Positions 1 to 8,446 of a stretch of DNA of 64,000 nt are shown piece after piece (the stretch's first letter is position 1; each line of letters starts with the position of its first letter). This stretch comes from Micromonospora parva (lineage in GTDB: Bacteria > Actinomycetota > Actinomycetes > Mycobacteriales > Micromonosporaceae). The DNA is taken from assembly GCF_000718515.1 (NCBI RefSeq), contig NZ_JNZS01000015.1, positions 1-64,000 of the forward strand, in the 5' to 3' direction. The notes under the pieces were generated by a model. The model was not told the DNA's origin, did not search any database, and worked only from the letters and a program-made list of their open reading frames with translations. The translations under genes and the position numbers were made by a program.

Positions 1-60
1 GGGGGACAGCTGTTCGGCGTGATAGCCGCGCCACGCCGCCGGGTACCCGTCTACTGATCT

Positions 61-480
61 TTGTCCAGGAGTTGGATTTCGCTTCGCGCCGGGCGCACAC
101 CGCAGGCACGAAGAGGGAGACGCTGCCTGTGCCTGCAGATCCGCCGCCGCACTAGGCACCTGGACCAGCCGAAAGGCTTCACCGCCGGAACCGTCCACGC
201 TGTCGCCGACTTCCACGGCCATCAGGCTAAGCCGGCACATCTGGACGGCTGGATCGCACCACTGGTCGATGGAGAACAATGTCCACTGAGTTCGCGATGT
301 CACCTACGACGAGGACCGCAGCCAAGATCGCACCGGACCCGCGGCCATTGCCGCTATGCGCAACGCCGCGATCGGCACCCTACGCTCGGCCGGAGTTGCC
401 AGCATCGCTGCTGCCAACCGGCATCACACCCGCGAAAACACCCGCCCAGGCGCTATCTGGAATCACCTAACGACCTTCCG
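61..480 (+). pseudogene. ISAs1-family transposase, C-terminal remnant
   Basis: The C-terminal part of an ISAs1-type DDE transposase can be read across two frames. Frame 1 gives the conserved stretch QIRRRTRHLD...TVHAVADF...GHQAKPAHLDGWI up to about 255. Frame 2 then continues HHWSMENNVH, a stop, VRDVTYDEDRSQDRTG and MRNAAIGTLRSAG to about 470. The family consensus here is HW-x-IEN-x-xHWVRDVT-x-xED-x-S. So there is a small deletion near 255, and the conserved Trp of HWVRD has become TGA (287-289). No start codon or terminal inverted repeat is visible, and the N-terminal half lies upstream or is lost. The gene is not functional. Confidence 0.7.
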
Positions 481-585
481 GGTGGCTTATCAGGCGAGCA
501 GGACCAGCGGCCAGATGACGGTTGGTGGGACGAGGACGGCCACAAGTTCGACAGAACAGTTTAACCATCAGGGGCCGTCCCTCTC

Positions 586-3500
586 TTGACGATCGCCTCA
601 AGTCATCCGATCATCAGTCAAGTGGCCTCCTCCCCATACACATTAGACGGCGCACGAAAGATCTTGTCCGGACCGGACAGCGGGTGGTTAACGGCGCTGG
701 ACGCGCTGCTCGGTGTTGGCATCCTAGCCACCGGTCCCTTCGGGCTGGCAGCCTGGGGCTGGGTCGATCAAAAGAACGAGCTGATTAAGCTTTTAGGCGA
801 AGCCACCGCAGCCGGACGCGCGCGCCTAAGCGGCAGACGTACTCCCGAACGCTACGACGTACTCGCGGCGACCCATACCGCCCTGACGTACGGAGCGTTC
901 TTCGCCGTGTTCCGTGAGGTGGTAGGTCCGGTTTGCGATGAGATCGGACTAACCGAAGACGACAAACGCCGTCTGACCCGGGATGCCCAGCCGGAGCTCG
1001 CACAAGACAGTCTGCGGCACAGCCTTGTTAGCACCCCAATTGATCTACCATGGGCCGGCTGTGGGTTCCGAGCCAACTGTGATGAAGTAGTGAAGCCATT
1101 CTACAGGAACCTGACCTTGCGCTGCATTAGCTTTCTGCAGAATTTCGAGGTCTGGCGTCGGATTGATTCGGTGCGAGCCACTGACCCACTGGTACACGAC
1201 ATCGTCAGGCGGGCGATGCTCCGCTACGAATCCGAGTACAAATCACTCGCCGCCAAGGTACCCGAGTTCGGAATTTGGGCGACACTGGGCCAGAGTGACG
1301 CCACCCTGGGCGCGGTCCAGCGGGCCGGCGAGTCATTGAGCCGCCTTGAAAGACTATTGATGTCGATTTCCGTGAAGGCCGATCGGGCCGGGACCCGGGT
1401 CCGCGAAGTCAACGCTGCCGTTAACCGAGCTGTCCTCGCCGAGCCATTAGTAGCGACCGATTCCTCCGAGGATCTAGCACAGCTTCGGGTCCCCGCTGTG
1501 CAGGACGGTTACCTGACGCCGACGTTCCGATGGGCAGTAATGGACGAGAAGTCCCGACCCGCGGACGACAACTGGTGGGCGCTCAAGGAACAAGGGAGTG
1601 ACCTCGACACCTTTCTGGCAGCGTATTTCTCCTCCCCACGCAGCCACGACCGGCCACTCGTGGTCTTGGGCCTTCCCGGGGCCGGTAAAAGCCTGTTCAC
1701 AAAGGTATGTGCAGCGCGTTTGTCCGGAAGTGACGCGTACGCCGTCGCGAGAGTGCCCCTGCGCCAGGTGTCGGACCCAACCGCTCCCATCCATCAGCAG
1801 GTCTCTGGCGTCCTCGACAGGGCGACCAACGGGCGTGTCTCATGGGCAGATCTAAGCGAGAGCGCTTTGGATGCAACCCGAGTACTGCTGATCGACGGCT
1901 TGGACGAGTTCATGCAGGCCTCCGGGCACGCCGAGTCGAATTATTTGCACAACGTCGCCGATTTCCAGCGAATCGAACGGATCTCCGGGCATCCCGTATC
2001 GGTCGTCGTCACCTCGCGGACGCTAGTGGCTGACCTCGCCCGGATCCCTAGCGGCTCCTTAGTCATCAAACTGGATAACTTCAGTCCAGAGCAGGTGCAG
2101 AAATGCCATGAGATCTGGATGGAGACCAATCCGGGACGCCGGTCGGTCATCCCGTCCCTGGATGCACTTCTGTCTTATGGCGAGATCGCCCAACAGCCGT
2201 TATTGCTTCTACTGCTGATTCTATATGGTGCCACCAATCCCCTCCCTCGCGTGGAGGAATCGACACCGGCGCAAATATACGGGGACGTCCTTCGTCGATT
2301 TATCCAGCGCGAATTGTTGAAGTCGCCGAATTCCGACGCTTCAGATACGCGCGAAGGGCAGACGCGGGCCGAACTTTGGCGCCTAGGCATAGCCGCCTTC
2401 GGCATGTTCAACCGCGGGCGACACTATATAGAGGAACACTTGCTGCTGGGCGACCTAGAGGCGCTTGACCAGCAGATGCGCCATCGACAGGTGCAACGGC
2501 GAGGAACCCCCCTCACGGCGGCGCGACTATTGCTCGGCAAGTTCTTTTTCATACATGCCGCAGAGGCGGATGAGGGCCTTGAAGGCCGAAGTTACGAGTT
2601 TCTGCACGCCACCTTTAGTGAATACCTAATCGCCAGGCTGACTCTGGATGAACTGGTCGACCTCTGGGGCTCAAGGGACCGGCCGTCGTCGCAGAATTGG
2701 GACGACGACCGCCTCTATGCGCTACTGTCGCACCAGCTTATCAGTATTGGCGGTGCGGCCATCCTGCCGTTCGTCGCGCAGCTAAACGAGTCCCTGCCTG
2801 AACTGGAGCGTCGTGGCGTAAAACGGATTCTTCGAACCCTGTTAGCACAGTCGGAAGGCAGATGGGAAAGTGGTCGATTCGCTTCATATTCCCCTTCGGA
2901 CGAGTCTCCGCTTAAGCGGTTTGCCACTTACACGGCGAATCTCGTCATGCTGCTGCTCCGAGTCGATGCGGGCCCCGTGAAACTCGATTCCATCGCACCG
3001 ACTGATCAAGACCCGACCGAATGGTGGGCCAAGATGGTCCACGTGTGGCAAGGGTGCGTTCCAGATTTCAACCTCACCAAAATCGAGCCCCTCTTCCCAG
3101 AGATTGCTGTAACGCGATCCGAGGGAAGTGATCATCAGCCACTAGTGCACACATACTGGTTGATGTTCAGACCCTCCTCGGCAATAATCCTAAACGCCGG
3201 ATTCGGGGTTGTTGGGAACCGTTTCGTCATCGACAGCAATGACCCCGAGGTGGCATTCGCGGGATACGCGGCGCGCGCGTTTACGAATCCGACCAGCACC
3301 TCGACCAATACCACCAATGCGACTCAATTAATTCGCGGACTCTCGACATCCGGAAAAGGCCTCGTCGCGCCCTACTTCCTAATGGAATTCGCTGCTCGAA
3401 ACCCAGAGTGCTTTTCCGCAACCGATGTTCGGCTTCTACTGAATACCTCACCGATCAGGGAACACCACCACGACGATACATGGCCGTATTCCCTACTACT

Positions 3501-3882
3501 CGGACAGTATCCCCAACTGGCAAGCGACACAGAGCTCAGCAAACACCTTGCGGACAGCTGCGCTGATAGCACGTACATTGCCCCACTCTTGGCCGGCATA
3601 TTGATCTGGAATGTCGACCGCGCTCCAGTCCGTAAAATCTTCGACCGACTTCCCAGAGACCTCCGCCTCAAGGTCGATAAATGCGTTACAGATCTTGCAC
3701 CCCTTCGCAACTGGATGGACGAGAGGCGACTCGTGCTCCTGGCATCGGAACTGCTTCTTCCCCTACTGAATGAAGTTGACCTTACCCAGGTCTGGAAGGA
3801 GCTGGGAATGCCGCTAAAATACGTTCGACGCTCACCAGGCGACGCAAGAGAAATCGATGCCAATGCCCGCGACGCCGGATAG
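586..3882 (+). CDS. NACHT-domain STAND ATPase (about 1098 aa)
   Basis: This is a large single-gene signal-transducing NTPase. Residues 1-340 form an all-helical region with a hydrophobic stretch near 27-53, matching the NACHT N-terminal helical (NNH) domains of actinobacteria. The NACHT core has Walker A GLPGAGKS at residues 362-369 and Walker B LLIDGLDEF at about 434-442. It is followed by a helical, leucine-rich region without clear LRR or WD motifs. Bacterial NACHT proteins of this size include proven anti-phage sensors, so defence is a reasonable inference, but no effector domain is recognised. The first codon is TTG and lacks a good ribosome site; a GTG about 12 codons later is an alternative. 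The gene stands alone and has looser codon use than its neighbours, which suggests transfer. Confidence 0.8.
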   Translation: MTIASSHPIISQVASSPYTLDGARKILSGPDSGWLTALDALLGVGILATGPFGLAAWGWVDQKNELIKLLGEATAAGRARLSGRRTPERYDVLAATHTALTYGAFFAVFREVVGPVCDEIGLTEDDKRRLTRDAQPELAQDSLRHSLVSTPIDLPWAGCGFRANCDEVVKPFYRNLTLRCISFLQNFEVWRRIDSVRATDPLVHDIVRRAMLRYESEYKSLAAKVPEFGIWATLGQSDATLGAVQRAGESLSRLERLLMSISVKADRAGTRVREVNAAVNRAVLAEPLVATDSSEDLAQLRVPAVQDGYLTPTFRWAVMDEKSRPADDNWWALKEQGSDLDTFLAAYFSSPRSHDRPLVVLGLPGAGKSLFTKVCAARLSGSDAYAVARVPLRQVSDPTAPIHQQVSGVLDRATNGRVSWADLSESALDATRVLLIDGLDEFMQASGHAESNYLHNVADFQRIERISGHPVSVVVTSRTLVADLARIPSGSLVIKLDNFSPEQVQKCHEIWMETNPGRRSVIPSLDALLSYGEIAQQPLLLLLLILYGATNPLPRVEESTPAQIYGDVLRRFIQRELLKSPNSDASDTREGQTRAELWRLGIAAFGMFNRGRHYIEEHLLLGDLEALDQQMRHRQVQRRGTPLTAARLLLGKFFFIHAAEADEGLEGRSYEFLHATFSEYLIARLTLDELVDLWGSRDRPSSQNWDDDRLYALLSHQLISIGGAAILPFVAQLNESLPELERRGVKRILRTLLAQSEGRWESGRFASYSPSDESPLKRFATYTANLVMLLLRVDAGPVKLDSIAPTDQDPTEWWAKMVHVWQGCVPDFNLTKIEPLFPEIAVTRSEGSDHQPLVHTYWLMFRPSSAIILNAGFGVVGNRFVIDSNDPEVAFAGYAARAFTNPTSTSTNTTNATQLIRGLSTSGKGLVAPYFLMEFAARNPECFSATDVRLLLNTSPIREHHHDDTWPYSLLLGQYPQLASDTELSKHLADSCADSTYIAPLLAGILIWNVDRAPVRKIFDRLPRDLRLKVDKCVTDLAPLRNWMDERRLVLLASELLLPLLNEVDLTQVWKELGMPLKYVRRSPGDAREIDANARDAG

Positions 3883-4422
3883 CGCAAAGTGTGCACTATC
3901 GCACCCTCGTGAGATGCCCTCGTTGGGGATCTTGCCCGCGATGACGAGGCCCGGCCAGGCCCGGCGTTCACGCGAAGCGCCGAGCCCGGAGATGTCCTTA
4001 GACCGACTATTGCTGCTTGCCACCGCTGCAAACGCCCACGTCCGGTACGACGGTGCGCGATTGCGGTCAGCCACGGCTCAAGAACGGTCAGAGCTACTGC
4101 AACAACTATTTCTCCATGCTGCTCCAGGATCACGCATCCAACGGATGGTTCGCGCTCGTGGTACCCAGCCCACGACCGGAGAGTGCTGTGGGAGGCCGCA
4201 TCGCCGACCACTCGGGGCCTAACGCCATAACGGAGGCTCTACAAGGTCGTCGAGGAACGCACTGACGTCGGCCAAGTGACGGGTGTTCATGAACAGCGGA
4301 CCCAAGCCGGTCGAGTGGTGAAGGATTCGGCGCGGGCCAACCGCGGAACACCTGCTGGCCGAACAGCGCAAATCTAAGGTCCAGCATGGCGAGATTACGA
4401 TCCACGAACTCGGTTCCCGGGA
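3883..4422. other. 540-bp stretch without an intact gene; decayed coding remnants
   Basis: No open frame here has both a plausible start and a recognisable product. Short coding-like pieces can be read on the + strand in different frames. One runs LYKVVEERTDVG...VKDSARANR (about 4236-4345); another runs EHLLAEQRKSKVQHGE and ends at a TAG at 4424-4426. Together they look like the frameshifted C-terminus of a + strand gene of unknown identity. The terminal TAG lies inside the CTAG flanking the IS element. Confidence 0.35.
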
Positions 4423-4426
4423 CTAG

Positions 4427-4451
4427 TGCTCCAGCCGTAGATCGTGATCAT
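4427..4451 (+). repeat. Left inverted repeat of IS701 element
   Basis: It matches the reverse complement of 6001-6026 at almost every position; the shared core is CTCCAGCCGTAGATCGTGAT. It lies directly next to the CTAG flank. Confidence 0.85.
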
Positions 4452-4511
4452 GTTGTCGGAGCCAGTCGGAAGCTCTTCTCCTGATGGAGTTGATGCTCGC
4501 TGGGCTGGTCT

Positions 4512-4748
4512 CTATTCGGCCGAACCGCCGGCCGGGTCTTGTGCGCCGTCCACTACGGAGCGAACGCAGGCCAGCCAGTCGTTCCACGCGGCGGGGTCCG
4601 TTGTCCCGCCGTCTGCCTCCATGCCGATGTCTCCCAGAAGCGTGAGCAGGTCGTCCCCGGCGCGGTTCGCGAACTGCCACACGAACCGTGACATGGCCAC
4701 GAAGGCCTCACGCTCGTCCATCGAATAGCGGCTCATCGGAACCCTCAT
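4512..4748 (-). CDS. Small passenger protein of unknown function inside the IS701 element
   Basis: A protein of about 78 aa is read from ATG 4748 (MRVPMSRYSMDEREAFVAM...); an internal ATG at 4736 gives MSRYSMDER. It contains the stretch TDPAAWNDWLACV. A DPA-x-W-x-DW ending preceded by a helical EAF-x-AM segment is shared by a widespread family of small uncharacterised bacterial proteins (recalled, not searched). The gene lies between the left inverted repeat and the transposase and points the opposite way, so it travels with the element. Only 28 bp separate its start from the readable start of the transposase. That suggests the N-terminal end of the transposase was replaced or lost when the gene arrived. 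Confidence 0.55.
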   Translation of the reverse strand: MRVPMSRYSMDEREAFVAMSRFVWQFANRAGDDLLTLLGDIGMEADGGTTDPAAWNDWLACVRSVVDGAQDPAGGSAE

Positions 4749-4776
4749 CTTCGGGCGGAGCCCGCACACTCCGGCT

Positions 4777-6002
4777 GTGATCGTAATCTTGCCGAGTTGG
4801 GCCCGGGTTGAGCCACGCCGCCGGGCACGCTCGCTGGTGCTGGGGCTGCTGTCGGACCTGCCCCGCAAGAACTGCTGGACCATCGCCGAGCACGCCAGAG
4901 ATGCCAAACCGGACGGAATGCAGCACCTGCTGGGCCGTGCCAAGTGGGACGCCGACGCGGTCCGCGACGACATCCGCACCTACGTGGTCGACCACCTCGG
5001 GGACGAGAAGGCAGTCCTGGTCGTGGACGAAACCGGCGACCTGAAGAAGGGCACCGCGACGGTGGGAGTCCAGCGACAGTACACCGGCACGGCGGGCAGG
5101 ACCGAGAACGCCCAGGTCGCGGTCTACCTGGTCTACTCCGGGAAAGCCGGGCACGCCGCCATCGACCGGGAGTTGTACGTCCCGCACTCCTGGAGCGAGG
5201 ACCGCCAGCGGTGCACGCCGGCTGGCATCCCCGAACAGATCGGCTTCGCCACCAAGCCCACCCTGGCGGCACGGATGATCACCGCGCCCTGGACTCCGGC
5301 GTCCTGGCGTGATGGGTGGCCGGCGACGAGGTCTACGTTGGCAATCCCGCTCTTCGCACCGTGCTCGAGCATCGCGACGTCCGCTGTGTCCTCGCAGTCG
5401 CCTGCGGCCACCAGATCGCCACGATGGCGGGAAACTACGGGCGGATGCCCTGGCCAGGGAAGCGCCCAAGCGAGCCTGGCAGAAGCTCTCTGCCGGGACC
5501 GAAGCGAAGGGCCACCGCTTCTATGACTGGCCATCGCCCACATTGCCGACGATCGCTCCGGACACCGCCAGCTCCTGGTCCGCCGCCGCACAGGCGAACT
5601 CGCCTTCTACCGCTGCTATTCGCCCACGGCGGTGGCACTGTCCACGCTCGTACGTGTAGCCGGCCGCAGGTGGACTGTCGAAGAGACATTCCAGTCGGGA
5701 AAAGGGCTGGCCGGACTGGACGAGCACCAGGTCCGCAGGTGGACGTCCTGGTACCGATGGGTCACCCTCGCGATGCTCGCGCATGCCTTCCTCGCCATTG
5801 CCACCGCAGGTGAACGCACTCACCGGCCGCACCGGACGGGCTGGTCCCGATGACCCGCAACGAGATCAGGCACCTGTTCATCTCGCTGATCGTGCGGCCC
5901 GGCCACGCCGCCGCCCACCGGCTCGGGTGGTCCGACTGGCGACGCCGCCGCCAGGCCCGCTCCCAGGCACGCCATTACCACCGAGAAGCTGCTCAGGCAT
6001 GA
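4777..6002 (+). pseudogene. IS701-family transposase, multiply frameshifted
   Basis: This is a DDE transposase of the IS701 family broken over several frames. Frame 1 (4777 to about 5300) holds ARVEPRRRARS, PRKNCWTIAEHA, the first catalytic-Asp motif VLVVDETGDLKKGT and VGVQRQYTGTAGR. Frame 3 (about 5310-5440) continues with GDEVYVGNPALRTVLE, the second Asp region. Frame 2 (about 5440-5530) holds KRAWQKLSAGTEAKG. Frame 1 resumes with RRWTVEETFQSGKGLAGLDE, which carries the catalytic Glu. Frame 3 (5850-6002) ends with NEIRHLF...RRRRQARSQARHYH. The N-terminal 15-25 residues typical of the family are absent. At least four indels make the gene non-functional. Confidence 0.85.
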
Positions 6003-6026
6003 AGATCACGATCTACGGCTGGAGTA
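6001..6026 (-). repeat. Right inverted repeat of IS701 element
   Basis: This is the inverted copy of 4427-4451. It begins at the transposase stop codon (TGA 6000-6002) and is followed by the TTAG flank at 6027-6030. Confidence 0.85.
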
Positions 6027-6749
6027 TTAGGGCTGACGATCGATCCTGACCGCTGTTAGGTGACTGCCGAAAGCTTCGGCCAGGCTATCGAGCAGCGCGC
6101 GTCCCTTCTCCGCGGTACCGGCCGATGGCTGGCCGATGACACCGGTTTTGGTGTAGGCGCTCATGCCGTGGACAAGGAGCATGTCACGCTCATCTGCGAA
6201 GTGGTCGCCTTGTTCAAAGCCGGCGCGGACAGCCTCCGGCCAGCAGTGCAGTAGAACCGAAACCTCCAGCTCGCCCGCATGCATGTCGCGATGCCCGTCA
6301 GTCTGGAGTCCGGCGGCGCCTCGTGCACGGTCCCAGTCGGTCCGGCTCGGAAACAGCGTCATCGTCCCCGGGTTGCGCGCGTTCGCAGTCTGCACGATGT
6401 TGCTAAGTACGTAGTTGCCGCCGTGCCCGTTGACGATTGCCAGCCGTGTGATCCCGCTGCCGGCCAACGAAGCCTGGATGTCTTCCACTACGGCCGACAG
6501 CGTCTGATGGCTGATGCTTACGGTGCCGGGCCAGGCGGCGTGCTCGTGCGAGCAGGAGATAGTGACAGGCGGCAGTACCAGTACGTCATGCCGCGCTGCG
6601 ATGGAGGCCGCGATGGCTGAGGCGACGACCGTGTCCGTCGTCAGGGGCAGGTGCGACCCATGCTGTTCAAAGCTGCCGACCGGAAGCACCGCTACGCTGG
6701 GTGTGCGGGCAGCGACCTCCGTGCTGGTGGTCATCGGGATCAGGTCCAC
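6027..6749 (-). CDS. Creatininase-family amidohydrolase
   Basis: This 240-aa protein is of the creatininase/MftE-like amidohydrolase family, cytosolic two-metal enzymes that cut amide bonds in small molecules or peptides. Metal-binding motifs are visible: LPVGSFEQHGSHLPLTTD near residues 22-39 (Glu, His and Asp ligands), NGHGGN near 109-114, and HAGELEVS near 156 (Glu ligand). No mycofactocin genes are nearby, so MftE itself is unlikely. It lies 12 bp downstream of an XRE/TPR-type regulator on the same strand, and the two probably form an operon. Its TAA stop is inside the TTAG flank of the IS701 element, so the insertion left the reading frame complete. Confidence 0.85.
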   Translation of the reverse strand: MDLIPMTTSTEVAARTPSVAVLPVGSFEQHGSHLPLTTDTVVASAIAASIAARHDVLVLPPVTISCSHEHAAWPGTVSISHQTLSAVVEDIQASLAGSGITRLAIVNGHGGNYVLSNIVQTANARNPGTMTLFPSRTDWDRARGAAGLQTDGHRDMHAGELEVSVLLHCWPEAVRAGFEQGDHFADERDMLLVHGMSAYTKTGVIGQPSAGTAEKGRALLDSLAEAFGSHLTAVRIDRQP

Positions 6750-6761
6750 GCACCTATCTTG

Positions 6762-8030
6762 TCACCGACCGATCACCGCGACACGATGAGCGTCGACGAA
6801 GGCCCTCACGGGAGCGAGGGTCCGCTGCCGGCGCAGCGCGGTCGCGAGCGGCTGGGTCGCCCGGATCGCACGGTATGAGCCAGTCCTGCCAGCCAACTCA
6901 AGTGCGCTCATGCCGTAACTCGCCGCCCGTTCGGGATCGTCGCGCAGGTAGCACTCGCCCAGGTAGGCATACCAAATGCCAGCGTCAAGGAGGGGCACCG
7001 CGTCATCACCGGCTAGGAGTTCGTTGAGAATTGCTACGGCCGAGAGCGGGTCACCCAGCAATTGTCGGCAACGCGCCTCGGCTGCAGCGACGTAGCGCAG
7101 GTCGCAGTGGCTGGCGAACTCATCTTCGCCGTCGTCGGTGGCTAGCTGAAGGCCACGGCGGGCGGCAGCGATCACCGTCTTGGTGTCGTCATCACCGCCT
7201 GTTGCCAACGCTTCAGCCAGTCGCGTCAAGCACAGCGAGCGTGTGCGAGGCGGCACCGAACGATGGGCGAGTGATCGGCGGGACAGTTCGATTGCGGCGC
7301 GGACCGCGCCGTCGTCGAGCGCGCGCTGACTTTGGCGCATGAGGATGTATGCGCCGAGTAGCTGGTCTCCAGCTTCCCCCGCACGGCGCTGTGATCGGTC
7401 CAACCACGACCCGCCGTCGGAAGTTCCGATGTTGTCAGCAATCCAGCTCATGAACTCCGACAACCTGGCATCTACGCTCGCTAGTTGCGACCGGCCGTCC
7501 TTGCTCTGCATCTGGTCGAGGGTCTCGAGATGTCGGCGGACCTTGATACCGAGCTGGGGGGTTACGTAGGGTTGGGCCTGCTGTGTGAGGTGGTGGAGTT
7601 CTCTTAGCCATACCTCGACTGCGTCGGGCGGGCCGGCGATGAACGAGTCATCGACTCGGGACTGGGCCAGCGATGTAGCTGCCTCCGGCAGTAGAGGGCC
7701 GGGCTGGGACATCGCTTCAGCCGAACGGCGTGGGCTGTACAGGCCGAGTCGGGCATCGTTGGCGGCGGTCAACACATCGCGGAGGGCAGCGCGGCGCTCG
7801 ACACTGGGCCACCGGTGCTCGCCGCGTTCGAGCTTGCCGACCCAGCGAAAGTCGACGTACTGAGCGGTCATGTCCCGGCCCGGATAGAGCCGGTCAAGGC
7901 TGCTGTTTACGGCATCGGCAAGCTCAGCGCGCGACATGTGCTGGCCACGCCGATTCGGCGACGGCCAAGACCTTCTAGCGTCGCTGAGAAGCGTATTCGG
8001 TTCGATGATCGCTTCAGGGTGGCGCGGCAC
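6762..8030 (-). CDS. XRE-family transcriptional regulator with TPR-like C-terminus
   Basis: This 422-aa protein has an N-terminal helix-turn-helix of XRE type (MSRAELADAVN...VGKLERGEHRWPS, residues about 32-75) and a long helical region resembling the TPR-type sensor part of many actinobacterial regulators. The GTG start at 8030 is well supported: a perfect GGAGGT lies 5 bases upstream, and the residues before the HTH (EPNTLLSDARRSWPSP) belong to the family's usual N-terminus. It reads straight into the creatininase-family gene and is likely its regulator. Such regulators often sense a small molecule or peptide through the C-terminal half; the ligand cannot be inferred. Confidence 0.8.
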   Translation of the reverse strand: MPRHPEAIIEPNTLLSDARRSWPSPNRRGQHMSRAELADAVNSSLDRLYPGRDMTAQYVDFRWVGKLERGEHRWPSVERRAALRDVLTAANDARLGLYSPRRSAEAMSQPGPLLPEAATSLAQSRVDDSFIAGPPDAVEVWLRELHHLTQQAQPYVTPQLGIKVRRHLETLDQMQSKDGRSQLASVDARLSEFMSWIADNIGTSDGGSWLDRSQRRAGEAGDQLLGAYILMRQSQRALDDGAVRAAIELSRRSLAHRSVPPRTRSLCLTRLAEALATGGDDDTKTVIAAARRGLQLATDDGEDEFASHCDLRYVAAAEARCRQLLGDPLSAVAILNELLAGDDAVPLLDAGIWYAYLGECYLRDDPERAASYGMSALELAGRTGSYRAIRATQPLATALRRQRTLAPVRAFVDAHRVAVIGR

Positions 8031-8251
8031 AAGCTACCTCCACGACACATGAGCCTCTATCAACCTGTGATGGCGCGATGACGCTCGGGCATTCACGTTC
8101 AGCATCCCAGCAGCAGCATTCGCCGCGCGACCCCACCACCAAATCGCGCGCCAGCCAGGTCCTCGTTGGGTCAGCGACGCTGCGCCGTAGAAGCGCGGCG
8201 CTCGCGTGTCGCAGGCTGATCCAGCGGCCCGTGGCAGCCTCAGAGCCAGGA

Positions 8252-8446
8252 TCAGCGGCTGAACGCGCCGGCGCGGAGCGCGCCGGCGAAGGCGCTCCAC
8301 GGAGCGAGGTGGAATTCCAGTATCGGACCGGTGACGTCCTTCGAGTCGCGTACGCCGATAGTGCCGTCGAGGGCGTTGGCGACCTCGACGCAGTTGCCGT
8401 CGTCGCTGCGGGTGGACTTACGCCACTTCGTGTATCGCGGGGTCAT
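8252..8446 (-). CDS. DUF397-domain protein
   Basis: This 64-aa protein has the DUF397 hallmarks W-R-K-S-x-x-S-x-x-x-G-N-C-V-E-V-A at residues 8-24 and GVRDSKD near 31. DUF397 proteins are small actinobacterial partners of XRE-DUF5753 regulators, in pairs that act in development and in toxin-antitoxin-like control. The ATG overlaps the stop of the upstream regulator (ATGA), so translation was coupled to a gene that is now broken. It is intact itself. Confidence 0.9.
   Translation of the reverse strand: MTPRYTKWRKSTRSDDGNCVEVANALDGTIGVRDSKDVTGPILEFHLAPWSAFAGALRAGAFSR

Larger units (their letters stand above)
4423..6030 (+). mobile_element. IS701-family insertion sequence with target-site flanks
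   Basis: The element runs from 4427 to 6026 (about 1.6 kb). Its ends are near-perfect inverted repeats: TGCTCCAGCCGTAGATCGTG at the left and the complement of a TACTCCAGCC... copy at the right. It is flanked by CTAG (4423-4426) and TTAG (6027-6030). Both fit the YTAR 4-bp target duplication known for IS701 elements and differ by one base, as expected after drift. Inside are a multiply frameshifted transposase and, between the left repeat and the transposase, a small opposite-strand gene. The element should be unable to move by itself, but its ends are intact and might be mobilised in trans. Confidence 0.85.

Noticed and set aside
3372-4211. Minus-strand open frame of 279 codons near the end of the NACHT gene
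   Set aside because: Antisense to the NACHT reading frame, Ser/Arg-rich, no motif or ribosome site.
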